Below, in pieces: positions 1-11,299 of a stretch of DNA of 64,000 nucleotides. Made by a program: the position numbers and the translations under genes. The stretch's first letter is position 1; each line of letters begins with the position of its first letter. The notes under the pieces are model-generated. The model did not search any database. It worked only from the letters and a program-made list of their open reading frames with translations, and was not told where the DNA came from. The DNA is from Bondarzewia mesenterica (lineage: Eukaryota > Basidiomycota > Agaricomycetes > Russulales > Bondarzewiaceae), in assembly GCA_004802705.1 (NCBI GenBank), contig SGPL01000050.1, positions 1 to 64,000 of the forward strand, written 5' to 3'.

Positions 1-69
1 CATGCGCTCGTGCCCGAGGGGTATTTGGAGCTCGTGCGGTTGGAGGGGGCGGAGGCGGTCGGCGCGTAG
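1..69 (+). CDS. 3' end of an unidentified protein-coding gene (partial)
   Basis: An open frame from base 1 ends in TAG at 67-69 and gives 22 residues that end in EAVGA. The high GC3 and absence of stops fit the tail of a real exon entering from the left edge. Nothing is left to assign a family. Bases 70-430 after it look like a 3' flank: pyrimidine-rich, no convincing exon. Confidence 0.4.
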   Translation, partial: HALVPEGYLELVRLEGAEAVGA

Positions 70-445
70 CCTCTATCTCTTTTCGGATCCTTCTTGTTCA
101 GACGGCGCTCTGTTGTTGGACGTCGAACGCATCGTCACGTAGTCGCGCGGGCGCGGTCCACTTTTTTGGTTTTTACGTTTTGGCGACTCGGGCGTTGGGC
201 CTCGTATATACTCGTACTCATATTCAATCTCCCGTTTCTTGTTTTTCTTTTCCCTCCCGTTTTCCTCCAGCTCAGCCCTCAGCTTTCCTTGGATCGCGTT
301 CGGCCTAGCGCGCACTTGTACCGTGTCTGAGTTCCAGCAGTGTATCGATTTTCGATTTTCGAACCGAGGGTATATTCTTTCAGGCTGATCTAAAACCGCA
401 TGGATAAAAACGATCGCGAAGGACTAGGTGAGCCAAGAAAGTGTG
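70..445. other. intergenic 3' flank, no gene seen
   Basis: T-rich stretches with a few short chance frames on both strands. I see no splice-compatible coding exon, RNA gene or repeat until the duplicated block begins near 450. Confidence 0.5.
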
Positions 446-449
446 CACG

Positions 450-612
450 CGGAAAGGATGGTTCTGCGAAAGACAGCTCGGGCAATCGGACTCCCCATTC
501 TTTCTAGAGCGCCTGCCCTTTCGGGCACATACACACCATTACCGTCGCCCTTGGGTTCGGACCAAACCCTCTCGTACAGTAACGTCTAGTCTCCACAGCG
601 ACCTACACAGAA
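450..612 (+). repeat. Inverted-repeat edge element, copy 1
   Basis: This block (containing TTCGGACCAAACCCTCTCG and ACCTACACAGAAG) is the reverse complement, with scattered mismatches, of 7838-8003. A shorter related piece lies at about 6955-7010. It marks the outer limit of the left arm. The GH43-like fragment joins directly to it at base 613, and in the right copy the reductase promoter segment does so instead. It therefore behaves as a recombination boundary, not a gene. Confidence 0.65.
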
Positions 613-850
613 GTAACAATCGGTGAGCAACATGGAGGACGTGGTTCCTGCTTCCCGAGAAACTTTTAAACATTTTCTGCCCAGTTCGCAGCACTGGAAA
701 TTGCTCTATGCTCTACAACCACATCGGCACCACCTAATCTACATCTTTGGGCATTTTCATATCCAGCTCGCCGCTCGGACCCTTCACGCTCGCCGGCCAC
801 ACCACCCTAAACACCAGCGTCATCGGATTTATAAGGTGTCAAACTGATAC
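613..850 (+). pseudogene. GH43-like glycoside hydrolase fragment
   Basis: The fragment starts in the fourth intron of the GH43-like gene (TAACAATCGGTGAGCAACATG, the same intron at 4237 in the complete copy) and runs through the start of exon 5. It stops at the GTCATCGGA position, after which sequence unrelated to the complete gene follows. Exons 1-4 and everything downstream are missing, so it cannot encode the enzyme. The same 3' break is found in the copy at 10538-11297, so the truncation predates the inverted duplication. Confidence 0.75.
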
Positions 851-910
851 ATTAATGTCTCGTGCTTGAAAAAAGTCCTGTAAATAAATTCTTTTGTGAC
901 TTCACCTCGT

Positions 911-2470
911 TCACACGTTTCCTCCTCTTTCCTTGAAATCCACAAGGCAATCCTTGACCATCTCCTTCATCGTCCTGTGTTTCACTCCCAGAATCCTGTC
1001 GGATTTTGATGTGTTATAGTTGGGCATGTACTCGACGCCCTTGGTAGACCCAGGGTTGCCCTTGACCAGGTTCGCGATCGGGGGAGGAGAGATGGAGTTT
1101 GCAACGTCGACTGGAATATGCCACGAGGGTTCAGCAAGCAGAAGCGTAGGGGGAGCATCGAGACTCACCCATTTCTTGCCAGTAGTACGGCCCTGATAAA
1201 GGGTGCGCGTCAACGAGTTTCACATCTTTTGGCGGGACACGGCCTCATACTTACCTGCGCTCACGATGATCCTCTCCCCCCCTGCTTCTGCCTTCTCACC
1301 AGCCAACACGTGAGCGAGACTGAGGTCTCTCACATCGACCCAAGCGCTCCCGTCGGTCTGCAAGGTTTCATTGTCCTTCGTGCCTTTGACGACCGCATTG
1401 AAAAATTCCTGCATCGAGTCGTTCAGGGAGGACAGACTTTTTACCTCGTGTATAGGGGGCTACAGTCAGAATTGCTTAGGTGATGTTTCATCGTACCTCA
1501 TTTCGTGATAAGATGAGACTCACGCCGAACACCTGATTAATGAAGGACACAGGTCAAACAAATGATGAGAACGTGAATAAAGGCCGAGCGGGACGCACCC
1601 AGGAGGGATTGAGAACAACAAGGTCCCATCCTATACTCGACCTGTTTTTCTCGACGAATTCCCACGCGACTAAGATAGCACAGATTATAAGAAGGCCCAC
1701 GAAAGGACGGCTGGGACCTTGTCTAACCCTTTTCGGCGAGCGTCTTCGACGCGCAATACATGGCATTGGTTGAGGCATTGCGTCCTTTCTCCTTGACTTC
1801 TTCGATAGACGGCTCGTTCCACGATGTCTCGTCCCAGACAACGGGTGTTGCTGACGGCTTTAGGACTGCACCACATGACGAGGTGACGACTATGCGCTTG
1901 ACCGATGAACTGCGAGCATTGCGTGAGACTATTGCGGAAGTGTTTTCAAGATTGATATTCTGTCTGAATTACCCGCATTTTTTCGCAGATTCCAGAATGT
2001 TGACGGTGCCCTTGGTTGCCGGAACAATAAACTCTGCGGTTGGACGGAGATGATCGGTAGAATCAACGACGCTCGCCGGCGCAGAAAAGGAAAGACCACG
2101 AACCATCGGGTTCTGTTATGTCGAAACGACAAGGAGATGCCATATGCAAGATAAGGTCGACGCCCTTTACAGCCTCGTCGAAAGCGCCTTCCTACCATAA
2201 CGAACATGATGTCAATGCCGTCGGTACGCGCTTCAAGACGCGAACGCGAAAAGATCGTAAGAGTACCTTGGTGATGTCCTCGACGACCACAAGCTCAAAC
2301 TTATCACCATATTGCGCGAAAAGCTTCTTCAAGTGATCGCCTTTGTTCGCCGAGCGCACAGTTCCGCGAACGGAGTAGCCTTTTTCAAGTAGGGTGCGTA
2401 TGACCCACGCCGCGATGTAGCCGTTGGCGCCGGAGACGAGGACTTTGCTGGGGGGTGCGACAGCCGGCAT
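911..2470 (-). CDS. NAD(P)-dependent extended-SDR reductase, copy 1
   Basis: Multi-exon gene for about 345 residues, close to the usual length of dihydroflavonol-reductase/Gre2-like aldehyde and ketone reductases. The start at 2470 gives MPAVAPPSKVLVSG followed by the Rossmann loop GANGYIAAW. Downstream exons give the strand ending in HMASP, the active-site serine stretch VTSSCGAV and the catalytic tyrosine motif MYCASK. The last exon ends in FKERGGNV. Introns are 50-90 nt GT-AG, and spliced frames stay open, so this copy appears intact. It is almost identical to the copies at 8909 and 12247 and is divergently arranged with the complete GH43-like gene. The family acts on aldehydes, ketones or phenylpropanoid-like substrates in the cytosol; the substrate here is unknown. 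One visible change is NPSW where the third copy has NPPY before the VFG motif. Confidence 0.8.
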
Positions 2471-3690
2471 CCCAGAAATTAGGACACTGTCATTGTGGGA
2501 CATATTGAGGGCCTTATATATGGGCCCGACGCGATCCACACGATGCTGATCGACGAATCCAGTCACAGGTTAGGCCGGTTAGGGGTGATAGGTTAGGGGG
2601 GGGATGTTCTATGCACAAGTCTGGTGGTGACCTAGGTTCGGACCAAACCCTCTCGACTTGTGGAGTCTTGGTATGAGACTAGTGGTCACCCACATCTTAC
2701 CCGCAGTATACCAAGATACCAATGGTAAAATTTCCGTCAGGATCACTGAAGGGATGAGTCTCGGTTAGAAATCAAATAGGTGAGTGCAGATGATTTTTCG
2801 TGATCGCATGACTGTCTTCACGTCCTAGTAAGAACGACTTTTTTCGGTGTCAGATCGACTAGATCGCTCACCAGAAGTTTCCGTTGAATTTCATCGCAAC
2901 GCAACTAAAGTAGAGTGAGTGGTCGGAATGAGGGGGGGCGATTCTGTTGCACCACCAGATGCTCGCGTCTCCCAGACGCTGAACTGTTGACATCCGGCAA
3001 GGAACATGGTTGTTCTATGACAATATGCTGGAAACATATAAGAAATCGCAATTCTTTCAGTGATATTGCTAGGCCGTCGCGCGCATTCCCACGATTCCCT
3101 CCGTCTCGCTCGCCCATGTTCCGCAGCTCGCGTGCTGCCGCGTGCTTGCACGCATGAAATGGAGCTGGGTCCGACACGCTGATGAGCCCATCAATTGCAT
3201 GAAGCAATACTCGCGCACGAATTCTGAAAGCTGAGTTGATTTTCACGGACTTGACGAGAGCATATTTCAGGTGCGTTCCGCTTCCACCAATACAGGAATA
3301 ATGCATCATGCAGTTGTACAGTTCATACTGTATTCAATGCATTCATAGACTGCATATCTTTAATGCATGCATTTTCAACCAGAAACCAGCGAAGAAGGTC
3401 AGATAGACACCTGAACCGGGCTGGGGCCCGTTCGGGGCGGCGTCCTCGCTCATCTGATGAGGTCGAAGCGGGCTCACCGTTCAACCGTTTGACTGAGATG
3501 CGGAGGCTCAGGATTCTGTGGGCAACGGTGGGCGAATGATTTGCATTACCATGTCGCATGACCGCAACGTCTATGCTTCTTGCTTCTCTTCCTAGTGGGC
3601 CAAGAAAAGCATCTGTGAATAAATTGGTGCATGAGGGGCTGTCGTTGGCCCGCTTTCTATTCTCTCTTCTCCCCATAAATTTAGAGAGCC
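2471..3690. promoter_or_regulatory. Shared divergent promoter region of reductase copy 1 and GH43-like gene
   Basis: About 1.2 kb lies between the two divergent starts and is duplicated in inverted form at about 8003-8908 and 10772-12246. A TATATA-like box sits about 45 bp upstream of the reductase start (near 2513-2521) and is also present before copies 2 and 3. No convincing coding exon is present. Frames on the minus strand at 2891-3309 and 3323-3748 recur in the repeats but lack start and splice logic. Confidence 0.5.
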
Positions 3691-6030
3691 ATGCGTAACT
3701 TTGTTCTACCCATAATCGGCCTGCTATGCGCGTTTGGAAGATGGTCACAAGCTGTCGAGGTCACGATTCCGAACAACCTTCACCTCAAATGGGACGTTGA
3801 CGGAAAGTGAGTCTGCAAGTCATGCTCATGCTGCTATAATATTAATGCTATTTTCTCACTTTTTCCCTTGCAGCAACCTCGATGCTCATGGTGAGTCGCC
3901 CTTCGGCTGGCCTGGATACTTAATTACATCTTGTTCTTTTTGAAGACGGCCATATCCAGTACTTCGAAGGACAGTACGTTCTTTACGGCACGTCGTATTC
4001 CTGCGGCTTCAGGTGGAACGGTGAGTGATCCAGGGGATCCCCCGACTTCAATTGCAGGACTTCTGGCTAACTGTCCTTCCGCAAAAATAATCTAGACCCA
4101 GCTCCCCAGAACGGTACCGCCTTTTGCGGTTTTAAAATCTACACAAGTCCCGACCTCGTCAACTGGACCGACAGAGGTTTCGCATACGACCCCGCAGAAT
4201 TTCAATCCAATCCCGGTTTCAGGCCCAAAGTGGAATTTAACAATCGGTGAGCAACATGGAGGACGTGGTTCCTGCTTCCCTAGAAAATTGTGAACATTTT
4301 CCGTCCAATTCGCAGCACTGGAAATTACTACATGTTTTACAACGACATCGGCACCACCTCACCGACATCTCTGGGCATTTTCACATCTGGCTCGCCGCTC
4401 GGACCCTTCACGCTCGCCGGCCACGCCACTCTGAGCGCCAGCGTCATCGGAGATTTTGCGGTTCAGCAGGACTCAAATGGAACGGTGATACTTTCATACT
4501 CGTGTTTCCTTGCCGGAGAGATGTTTACTGGGTGCTGTTTCGCTCGACAGCTCTTCATCGCCTATTCCCGCAATGTATTCAACAACGCGACCATCGAGCG
4601 TATGACCGACGATTGGCTCGACGGCACGAACCACACGGCACAGCTTCCGGTCGTTCAGGTCGAAGCGCACGGCTTGGCAATCGTAGACGACCAGTGGTAC
4701 TGGATGGTAAGCCGCGCACGTCAAAATCATGGATATTGGACCCTTGCATGTTTTGATTCGCTGACGTGATGGATGGACTTGCAGTTCGGTAGCCTATGTG
4801 GGTATTGCAACTCGACCGACACATCCTTCGTCAAAGCTAAGAGTCCGTCTGGTAAGTCTTCAAAAATGAGGCGGGAGAAACGACTGATCTTCTTCGGCCT
4901 GTCGAAAGGTCCGTGGAGTGAGAGACACTACATCAGCGACGACTCTTGCGGTGGACAGAGCTCATTCGTCACAAAAATCCCTAGCGTGGGTGTACTCTGA
5001 ACTATCAAGGTCTTACAATATATGATTTAACAGCCTACTCGCCTTTTACAGCCCGCAGGTGGCTCTCAATATCTGTACGGATCCGATCTCTGGGTGGACG
5101 GCAACCCAAACGAAGCCAAGGCCCCGCTCTATCTGCAACCACTTACCTTGCACGAGGGCATGTTCCGCAACTTGACTTGCAAAGACAGCCAGAAACTCGA
5201 TGTAGTTGAAGGCCAGGGTTCAAACGCTACTGGAAGAGGTCAGTCACCTCTGTCGACACCAGCACTCCCATTGCATAGTTGATCCAGACGGGTTGATCTG
5301 TATAGCTAACATTGATGCCACGTCGGGGAACGATGGATTCACGCATGCCTGCGACCTGCCTCCGATGAACGCTTTGCAAAGCGGGCAGAGAATCCAGACC
5401 TGGTGAGCCGACTCGTAATGTCATCGATGCAGATTGGAAATAACGACTGCCAGGACTGTTGGTCGCACCGGAACTCTCACCGAAGTAGGGTTCGCTCTCG
5501 GTCGACAAAAGCATGTGATCCCCCGCCGCCACAAACCTACGCGTTCCGTTTACAATTCAATTTCTGTGTACAGTTCCGACGGAGCCATCGCAGTGCAGGT
5601 GTTCAAGTTCGACAACATCAGCGACGTGCTCGACTCAGCTGACTACACGGGCACCAATTTCGTCTCCAATGACCTGCGCGGGTGGACCCTCCTCCCCGAC
5701 GCGACGTATGTACCGGGAAACACGACGTGGGGGCTTGCGAACCACAAAATCCAGATGAGCGTTCCGGTTGAGAAGGTGAGATGGCCGTCCGAGGACCGAG
5801 CCGTCGCGTGCTGATTATTATCTCCTGTGCAGGGCGAGCAGCTGGGATTGTTCCTGAAGCCCGTGGGGGTGACCAGCTCGTACTGCTACGCTTACAAGTA
5901 CGCCAGGGCTGAGGATCGCGTCGGCCTCGTCCGTGTTGGCGGCGCTTCTATAAACCCTGCCAGCACCCCCGCTAGCTGGCTGGAGGACGGGAAGGAGATG
6001 AAATTCTACACGGTGGTCGAGGATTCGTGA
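3691..6030 (+). CDS. Secreted GH43-like five-bladed beta-propeller glycoside hydrolase (complete)
   Basis: The start at 3691 gives a signal peptide (MRNFVLPIIGLLCAFGRWSQA) and the mature chain begins near VEVTIPNN. About ten short exons join without stops. Early exons give NLDAHDGHIQYFEGQYVLYG, a typical GH43/GH32-superfamily first blade with the Asp-Ala-His motif, then SYSCGFRWN and FKIYTSPDLVNWTDRG. Exon 5 (from 4318) gives TGNYYMFYNDIG and the long blade region to about 4707. Later exons carry FGSLCGYCNST, GPWSERHYISDDSCGG and SDLWVDGNPNEAKAPL, then a C-terminal beta-sandwich-like region ending in FYTVVEDS. Such enzymes are extracellular and act on plant cell-wall arabinan/xylan-type glycans; specificity cannot be read here. 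It is the only complete copy among three. Confidence 0.8.
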
Positions 6031-7120
6031 GTGGAGATGACGATCGTTGGCATGCCGTGAATGCATAGATACGTCATGCCAGTCTATCTACTCCGTCGGC
6101 ATAAAACGCTTTGTCTTCGTGTCGTCAGCACGAAGCACTGGATACTTCGTTGGCTTCTATGAGGCGCAACAACTTTCAGCGCTCTCCGTAGTCCCATATC
6201 TCAGCCACACATGAACTTATCGACTGGCGTGGAGATGACATCCTTCGGCACCAAGGGTCTTGTGAAGTCGTGATATACTTCATTCGCACAACTGGCCAGA
6301 TTCGCGTAGAAGGACATGGCATGGCATAAGTATTATATAAGAGATGCCCGTTGCCGCGAAAGGCGCACGACAGATGGCTAAGCGCACTCAGCTGGACCTC
6401 CATACCTCTACTTAGCTCTGGACGGGAGAGCAGCAGACTGTGATTGAAATCCAGAGTCCCCGGAAGCCCTAGCCAATTTCGACGGACGGACAATTGTTCG
6501 CGTTTTCGGATTGTAGATCAGAGCTTGAGCCTTTTTCAGACATCGACGATGGCGCGTCGCGAGCTAAGGGTGTCCTGATCGGCAGTCTGACAGCATTGAG
6601 CGTGTGTAGGCAAGCCATAATGATGTTGCACGCAGCTCCTGAAAATTGGAACAAAAGGTCAGAAGACAAATTCGATATAGTGCTAAAAGTTTAGCGATCT
6701 CTATACGCTTCATTCTGCAGGGTAGAAAAGTTATTTCATGCTGAGGAGACAGAGACAGACTTACCTCAAATGAGAGGTGAACGATAGAATGGACAGCAGA
6801 CGATGCTCTGGAAAGCATCTGGATTTGAATTTCCCGCGTTTGGTTCCAGGTGCTCCACTTCCACTTTGGCCGATCTCGTCGTCTTGTCTGGCGCGTCGCC
6901 ACCCAGCAGAAGTTGGTCAGGATCTTAAAAGTGTAAGCCGAGTGAGGCGACCGAAACATACCTGTAGCTCGTCTCCGTCACGACCTACACAGAAGAAGAC
7001 AGTCGTTCTATATATGTCAAGACCTGTAGCAGGGCGAGCTCGCGATGGACGCAACTTTCCACTTGGTTCAATGCTAGACGCAGAACGGATGCCGTCTCAC
7101 GCCATGATGCATGATGATTG
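6031..7120. other. intergenic, no gene supported
   Basis: This is the 3' flank of the GH43-like gene followed by sequence without splice-consistent exons. A piece near 6955-7010 resembles the edge repeat at 560-612. The short frames at 6176-6493 and 6564-6959 show no recognisable protein. Confidence 0.45.
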
Positions 7121-7124
7121 AAGC

Positions 7125-7565
7125 GCCTAAGTAACAATGCGATGAGATGGCGCATCGACTGCTTATTTAATTGGTCGATTAATATACTAACGTGGGATGG
7201 AGGATGGAGAGGAAAACGTCGAATTCATCTCGCTCGACATCGCTCAAGGTGATCGGCACCGTCTCCAAATCTTGCTGTGCACTGTGCAGCGGCACGATCT
7301 CGACCTGCCTGACCAAAGCGTTTGAAAAAGATCTCCTTCGCAAATACATCTGAATGTTGGTCGAAAAAAATAGCGATCGACATGGTACAAGGCCTAATGT
7401 GTCTCCTACCTTGGTACAGTATATCATAATTAAGGACAACGGTGAGACACCGGGCACACGATGCTGGTATATACTCACGAGAAAAAGTGGCATTTTCCTA
7501 TGTCCGAGTCGCTGCCCAGCCTCACTGGTGGATGTAGTCTCCACATCGGAGGCAGAGTCTGACAT
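7125..7565 (-). pseudogene. BTB/POZ-like protein fragment, frameshifted copy
   Basis: The first exon gives MSDSASDVETTSTSEAGQ and is followed by a 70-nt GT-AG intron. The second part contains HSDVFAKEIF in one frame and LSDVERDEFDVFLSILHPT in another, both typical of the BTB/POZ domains of agaricomycete orphan proteins. Compared with the intact-frame relative at 13918-14120, this copy has a 7-nt insertion (CAGTGCA duplication, near 7275) that breaks the reading frame within the BTB fold. The fragment lies inverted relative to the 13.9-kb copy. The function of such proteins is generally unknown (protein interaction). Confidence 0.55.
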
Positions 7566-7837
7566 CCGACGCCAATTAAAAGAGCGTCGGACGGTAGACA
7601 TTTCCGACCTGACAATTGATACCGGAAGTTCAGGCGACGCAATACGAGATTTAGCAGGGATCATGACGAAGACTAGAGAGGAGGGAAAAAATCGGGATCG
7701 AGCTTCAAAGCGTCAAGTTGAACAACAGCTTTGACCTGGTTGAAGTTCAATCGAGCGAGTCTTCCGGAAATTGGAATCGAACACGTAGGCGGTCTTGGTA
7801 TGACTGAGCTCTGGCTCTTAACACAGAACAACTGTCT

Positions 7838-8003
7838 TCTTCTGTGTGGGTCGCTACGGAGACTAGGAGTTACTGTACGAGAGGGTTTGGTCCGAACCTC
7901 AGGGCGACGGTATGCATGCCTTTTCGGGCACAGTGTGCCCGAAAAAGGCAGGCGCTCCAGAAAGAATGGCTACTCCGATCGCCCGAGCTGTCTTTCGCAG
8001 AAC
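7838..8003 (-). repeat. Inverted-repeat edge element, copy 2
   Basis: Reverse complement of 450-612, sharing GAGAGGGTTTGGTCCGAACC and the TTTCGGGCAC repeats. It directly abuts the promoter segment of reductase copy 2 at about 8003. Confidence 0.65.
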
Positions 8004-10772
8004 CATTCTTTCGCTGGTTTCTGGTTGAAAATACATACATTAAAGATATACTATCTATGAATGCATTGGTTACAGTATAAACTGTACAACTGCATGAAGC
8101 ATTATTCCTGTATTGGTGGAAGCGGAACGCACCTGAAATATGCTCTCGTCAAGCCCGTGAAAATCAACTCAGCTTTCAGAATTCGTGCGCAAGCATTGCT
8201 TCATGCAATTGATGGGCTCATCAGCGCGTCGGACCCAGCTCCATTTTTCATGCGTACAAGCACGCGGCAGCACGCCAGCTGCGGAACATGGGCAAGCAAG
8301 ACTGAGGGAACCGTGGGAATGCGCGCGACAGCCTAGCAATATCACTGAAAGAATTGCGATTTCTTATATGTTTCCAGCATATTGTCATAGAACAACCATG
8401 TTCCTTGCCGGATGTCGAACAGTTCAGCGTCTGGGAGACGCGAGTATCTGGTGGTGCAACAGAATCGCCCCCTCATTCCGACCACTCACTCTACTTTAGT
8501 TGCGTTGCGATGAAATTCAACGGAAACTTCTGGTGAGCGATCTAGTCGATCTGACACCGAAAAAAGTCGTTCTTACTAGGACGTGAAGACAGTCATGCGA
8601 TCACGAAAAATCATCTGCACTCACCTATTTGATTTCTAACCGAGACTCATCCCTTCAGTGATCCTGACGGAAAGTTTTACATTGATATCTTGGTATACTG
8701 CGGGTAAGATGTGGTCACCACTAGTCATCAAGGCCCCACAAGTCGAGAGGGTCCGAACCTAGGTCACCACCAGACTCATGCATAGAACATTCCCCCTAAC
8801 CTATCACCCCTAACCTGTGACTAGATCAGCATCGTGTGGGTCGCGTCGGGCCCATATATAAGGCCCTCACTGATATGTCCCACAATGACAGTGTCCTAAC
8901 TTTCTGAGATGCCGGCTGTCGCACCCCCTAGCAAAGTCCTCATATCCGGCGCCAACGGCTACATCGCGGCGTGGGTCATACGCACCCTACTTGAAAAAAG
9001 GCTACTCCGTTCGCGGAACTGTGCGCTCGGCGAGCAAAGGCGATCACTTGAAGAAGCTTTTCGCGCAACATGGTGATAAGTTCGAGCTTGTGGTCGTCGA
9101 GGACATCACCAAGGTACTCTTATGATCTTTTCGCGTTCGCGTCTTGAAGCGCGTACCGACGGCATTGACATCATGTTCGTTATGGTAGGAAGGCGCTTTC
9201 GACGAGGCTGTAAAGGGCGTCGATCTTATCTTGCATATGGCATCTCCTTGTCGTTTCGGTATAACAGAACCCGATGGTTCGTGGTCTTTCCTTTTCTGCA
9301 CCGGCGAGCGTCGTTGATTCTACTGATCATCTCCGTCCAACCGCAGAGTTTATTGTTCCGGCAACCAAGGGCACCGTCAACATTCTAGAATCTGCGAAAA
9401 AATGGGGGTAATTCAGACAATACCAATCCTGAAAACAGCTCCGCAATATTCTCACATGCAATGCTCGCAGTTCATCGGTCAAGCGTATAGTCGTCACCTC
9501 GTCATGTGCTGCAGTCATGAAGCCGTCAGCGATTCCAGCTGTCTGGGATGAGACATCGTGGAATGAGCCGGCCATTGAAGAAGTTAAGGAAAAGGGACGC
9601 AACGCCCAATTAATTTCCATGTATCGCGCCTCAAAGACACTTGCCGAAAAGGGTTAGATAGAATCTCGGTCATCTTCTCTAGGGCCCTCACTGATGACCT
9701 TTGTTGTCTTCAAGCCGCACGGGAATTCGTCGAGAAGAACAAGTCGAGTATCGGATGGGACCTTGTTATTCTCAATCCCCCCTCCGTGCGTCCCGCACGG
9801 ACTTTATTCGCGCTCTCGTCATTTAGTTGACCTATGTATTTCGTAAATCAGGTGTTCGGCGTGAGTCTTTTCATCTTATCATGAAATGAGGTACGATGAA
9901 ACATCACCTAAACAATCCCGATTATAGCCCCCTATAAATGAGGTACAAAGCTTGTCTTCCCTGAACACCTCGATGCAGGAATTTTTCAACACAGTCGTCA
10001 AAGGCACGAAGGACAATAAAACCTTGCAGACCGTCGGGAGCGCTTGGGTTGATGTGAGAGACTTCGGTCTTGCTCAAATGTTGGCTGGTGAGAAGGAAGA
10101 AGCAGGGGGCGAGAGGATCATCGTGAGCGCAGGTAAGTATGAGGCCGTGTCCCGCCAAAAGATGAAACTCGTTGACGCGCACCCTTTATCAGGACCGTAC
10201 TACTGGCAAGAAATTGGTGAGTCTTGATGCCTCCCCTACGATTCTGCATGCTGAATCCTCGTGGCATATTCCAGTCGATGTCGCAAACTCCATCTCGCCT
10301 CCTCCGATCGCGAACCTGGTAAAGGGCAACCCTGGGTCTACCAAGGGCATCGAGTACATGCTCAACTATAACACATCCAAGTGTGACAGGATTCTGGGAG
10401 TGAAACACAGGAAGATGAAGGAGACGGTCAAGGATTGCCTGGTGGATTTCAAGGAAAGAGGAGGAAACGTGTGAACGAGGTGAAGTCACAAAAGAATTTA
10501 CTTACAGGACTTTTTTCAAGCACGAGAAATTGATGTATCAGTTTGATACCTTATAAATCCGATGACACTGGTGTTTAGGGTGGTGTGGCTGGCGAGCGTG
10601 AAGGGTCCGAGCGGCGAGCTGGATATGAAAATGCCCAAAGATGTAGGCGAGGTGGTGCCGATGTGGTTGTAGAGCATAGAGCAATTTCCAGTGCTGCGAA
10701 CTGGGCAGAAAATGTTTAAAAGTTTTTCGGGAAGCAGGAACCACGTCCTCCATGTTGCTCACCGATTGTTAA
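8003..10772 (+). repeat. Right arm of a 2.8-kb inverted duplication
   Basis: This arm is the reverse complement of about 624-3395 with a few per cent divergence. It carries the promoter, a full reductase locus and the 3' truncated end of the GH43-like gene. The intervening loop of about 4.6 kb contains the complete GH43-like gene and a BTB fragment. From about 10772 to 11610 the homology switches to the segment 4250-3395. Confidence 0.75.
8909..10474 (+). pseudogene. NAD(P)-dependent extended-SDR reductase, copy 2 (frameshifted as sequenced)
   Basis: Same exon layout as copies 1 and 3, starting MPAVAPPSKVLISGANGY. In exon 1 the run after CTACTTG has six A residues (8993-8999) where copy 3 has five, which throws the rest of exon 1 out of frame. 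All later exons keep their frame, splice sites and motifs (catalytic MYRASK; terminal FKERGGNV). So either this is a very recent pseudogene or one base in the homopolymer is miscalled. If corrected it would be a functional paralogue. Confidence 0.65.
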
Positions 10773-11297
10773 ATTCCACTTTGGTCCTGAAACCGGGATT
10801 GGACTGAAATTCTAAGGGGTCGCATGCGAAACCTCTGTCGGTCTAGCTGACGAGGTCGGGACCTCCGTAAATTTTAAAACCGCAAAAGGCGGTACCGTTC
10901 TGGGGAGCTGGGTCTATAGTACTTTTTTCGGAACGACAATCAGCCACACTGAATTTGGGGGATCCCCTTGACTACTTACCGACCCACTTGAAGCTGCGGG
11001 AATACGACGTACCGTAACGAACGTACTGTCCTTCAAAGTACTGGATATGGCCGCCTTCAAAAAGAACAAGATGGGCTTAAGTACTCAGGCCATCTGAAGG
11101 ACGCCTCACCATGAGCATCGAAGTCGCTGAAAGGGAGCAAAGTGAGAAAACAGCATCAATATACTAGTGGCATTATTTTCAGACTGACTTGCCGTCAACA
11201 TCCCATTTGAGGTGAAGATTATTCGGAATCGTGACCTCGTGACCATCGTCCAAACGAGCACACCAGGCCGATTATAAGTAGAACAAAAATTACGCAT
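10538..11297 (-). pseudogene. GH43-like glycoside hydrolase, 3'-truncated copy
   Basis: The start at 11297 (MRNF, matching the complete gene) is followed by degenerate versions of exons 1-4, including the coding segments around 10870-11060, then exon 5 up to the shared breakpoint near 10560. A small change after MRNF alters the signal-peptide frame, and substitutions hit several splice sites. The catalytic propeller beyond blade two is absent. The last 230 bp are the reverse complement of the fragment at 613-850. Confidence 0.7.
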
Positions 11298-11299
11298 GG

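Noticed and set aside
4247..4756. 169-codon plus-strand frame overlapping the GH43-like gene
   Set aside because: It is an alternative frame of GH43 exon 5, which has the recognisable protein; the same shadow occurs at 623-847.
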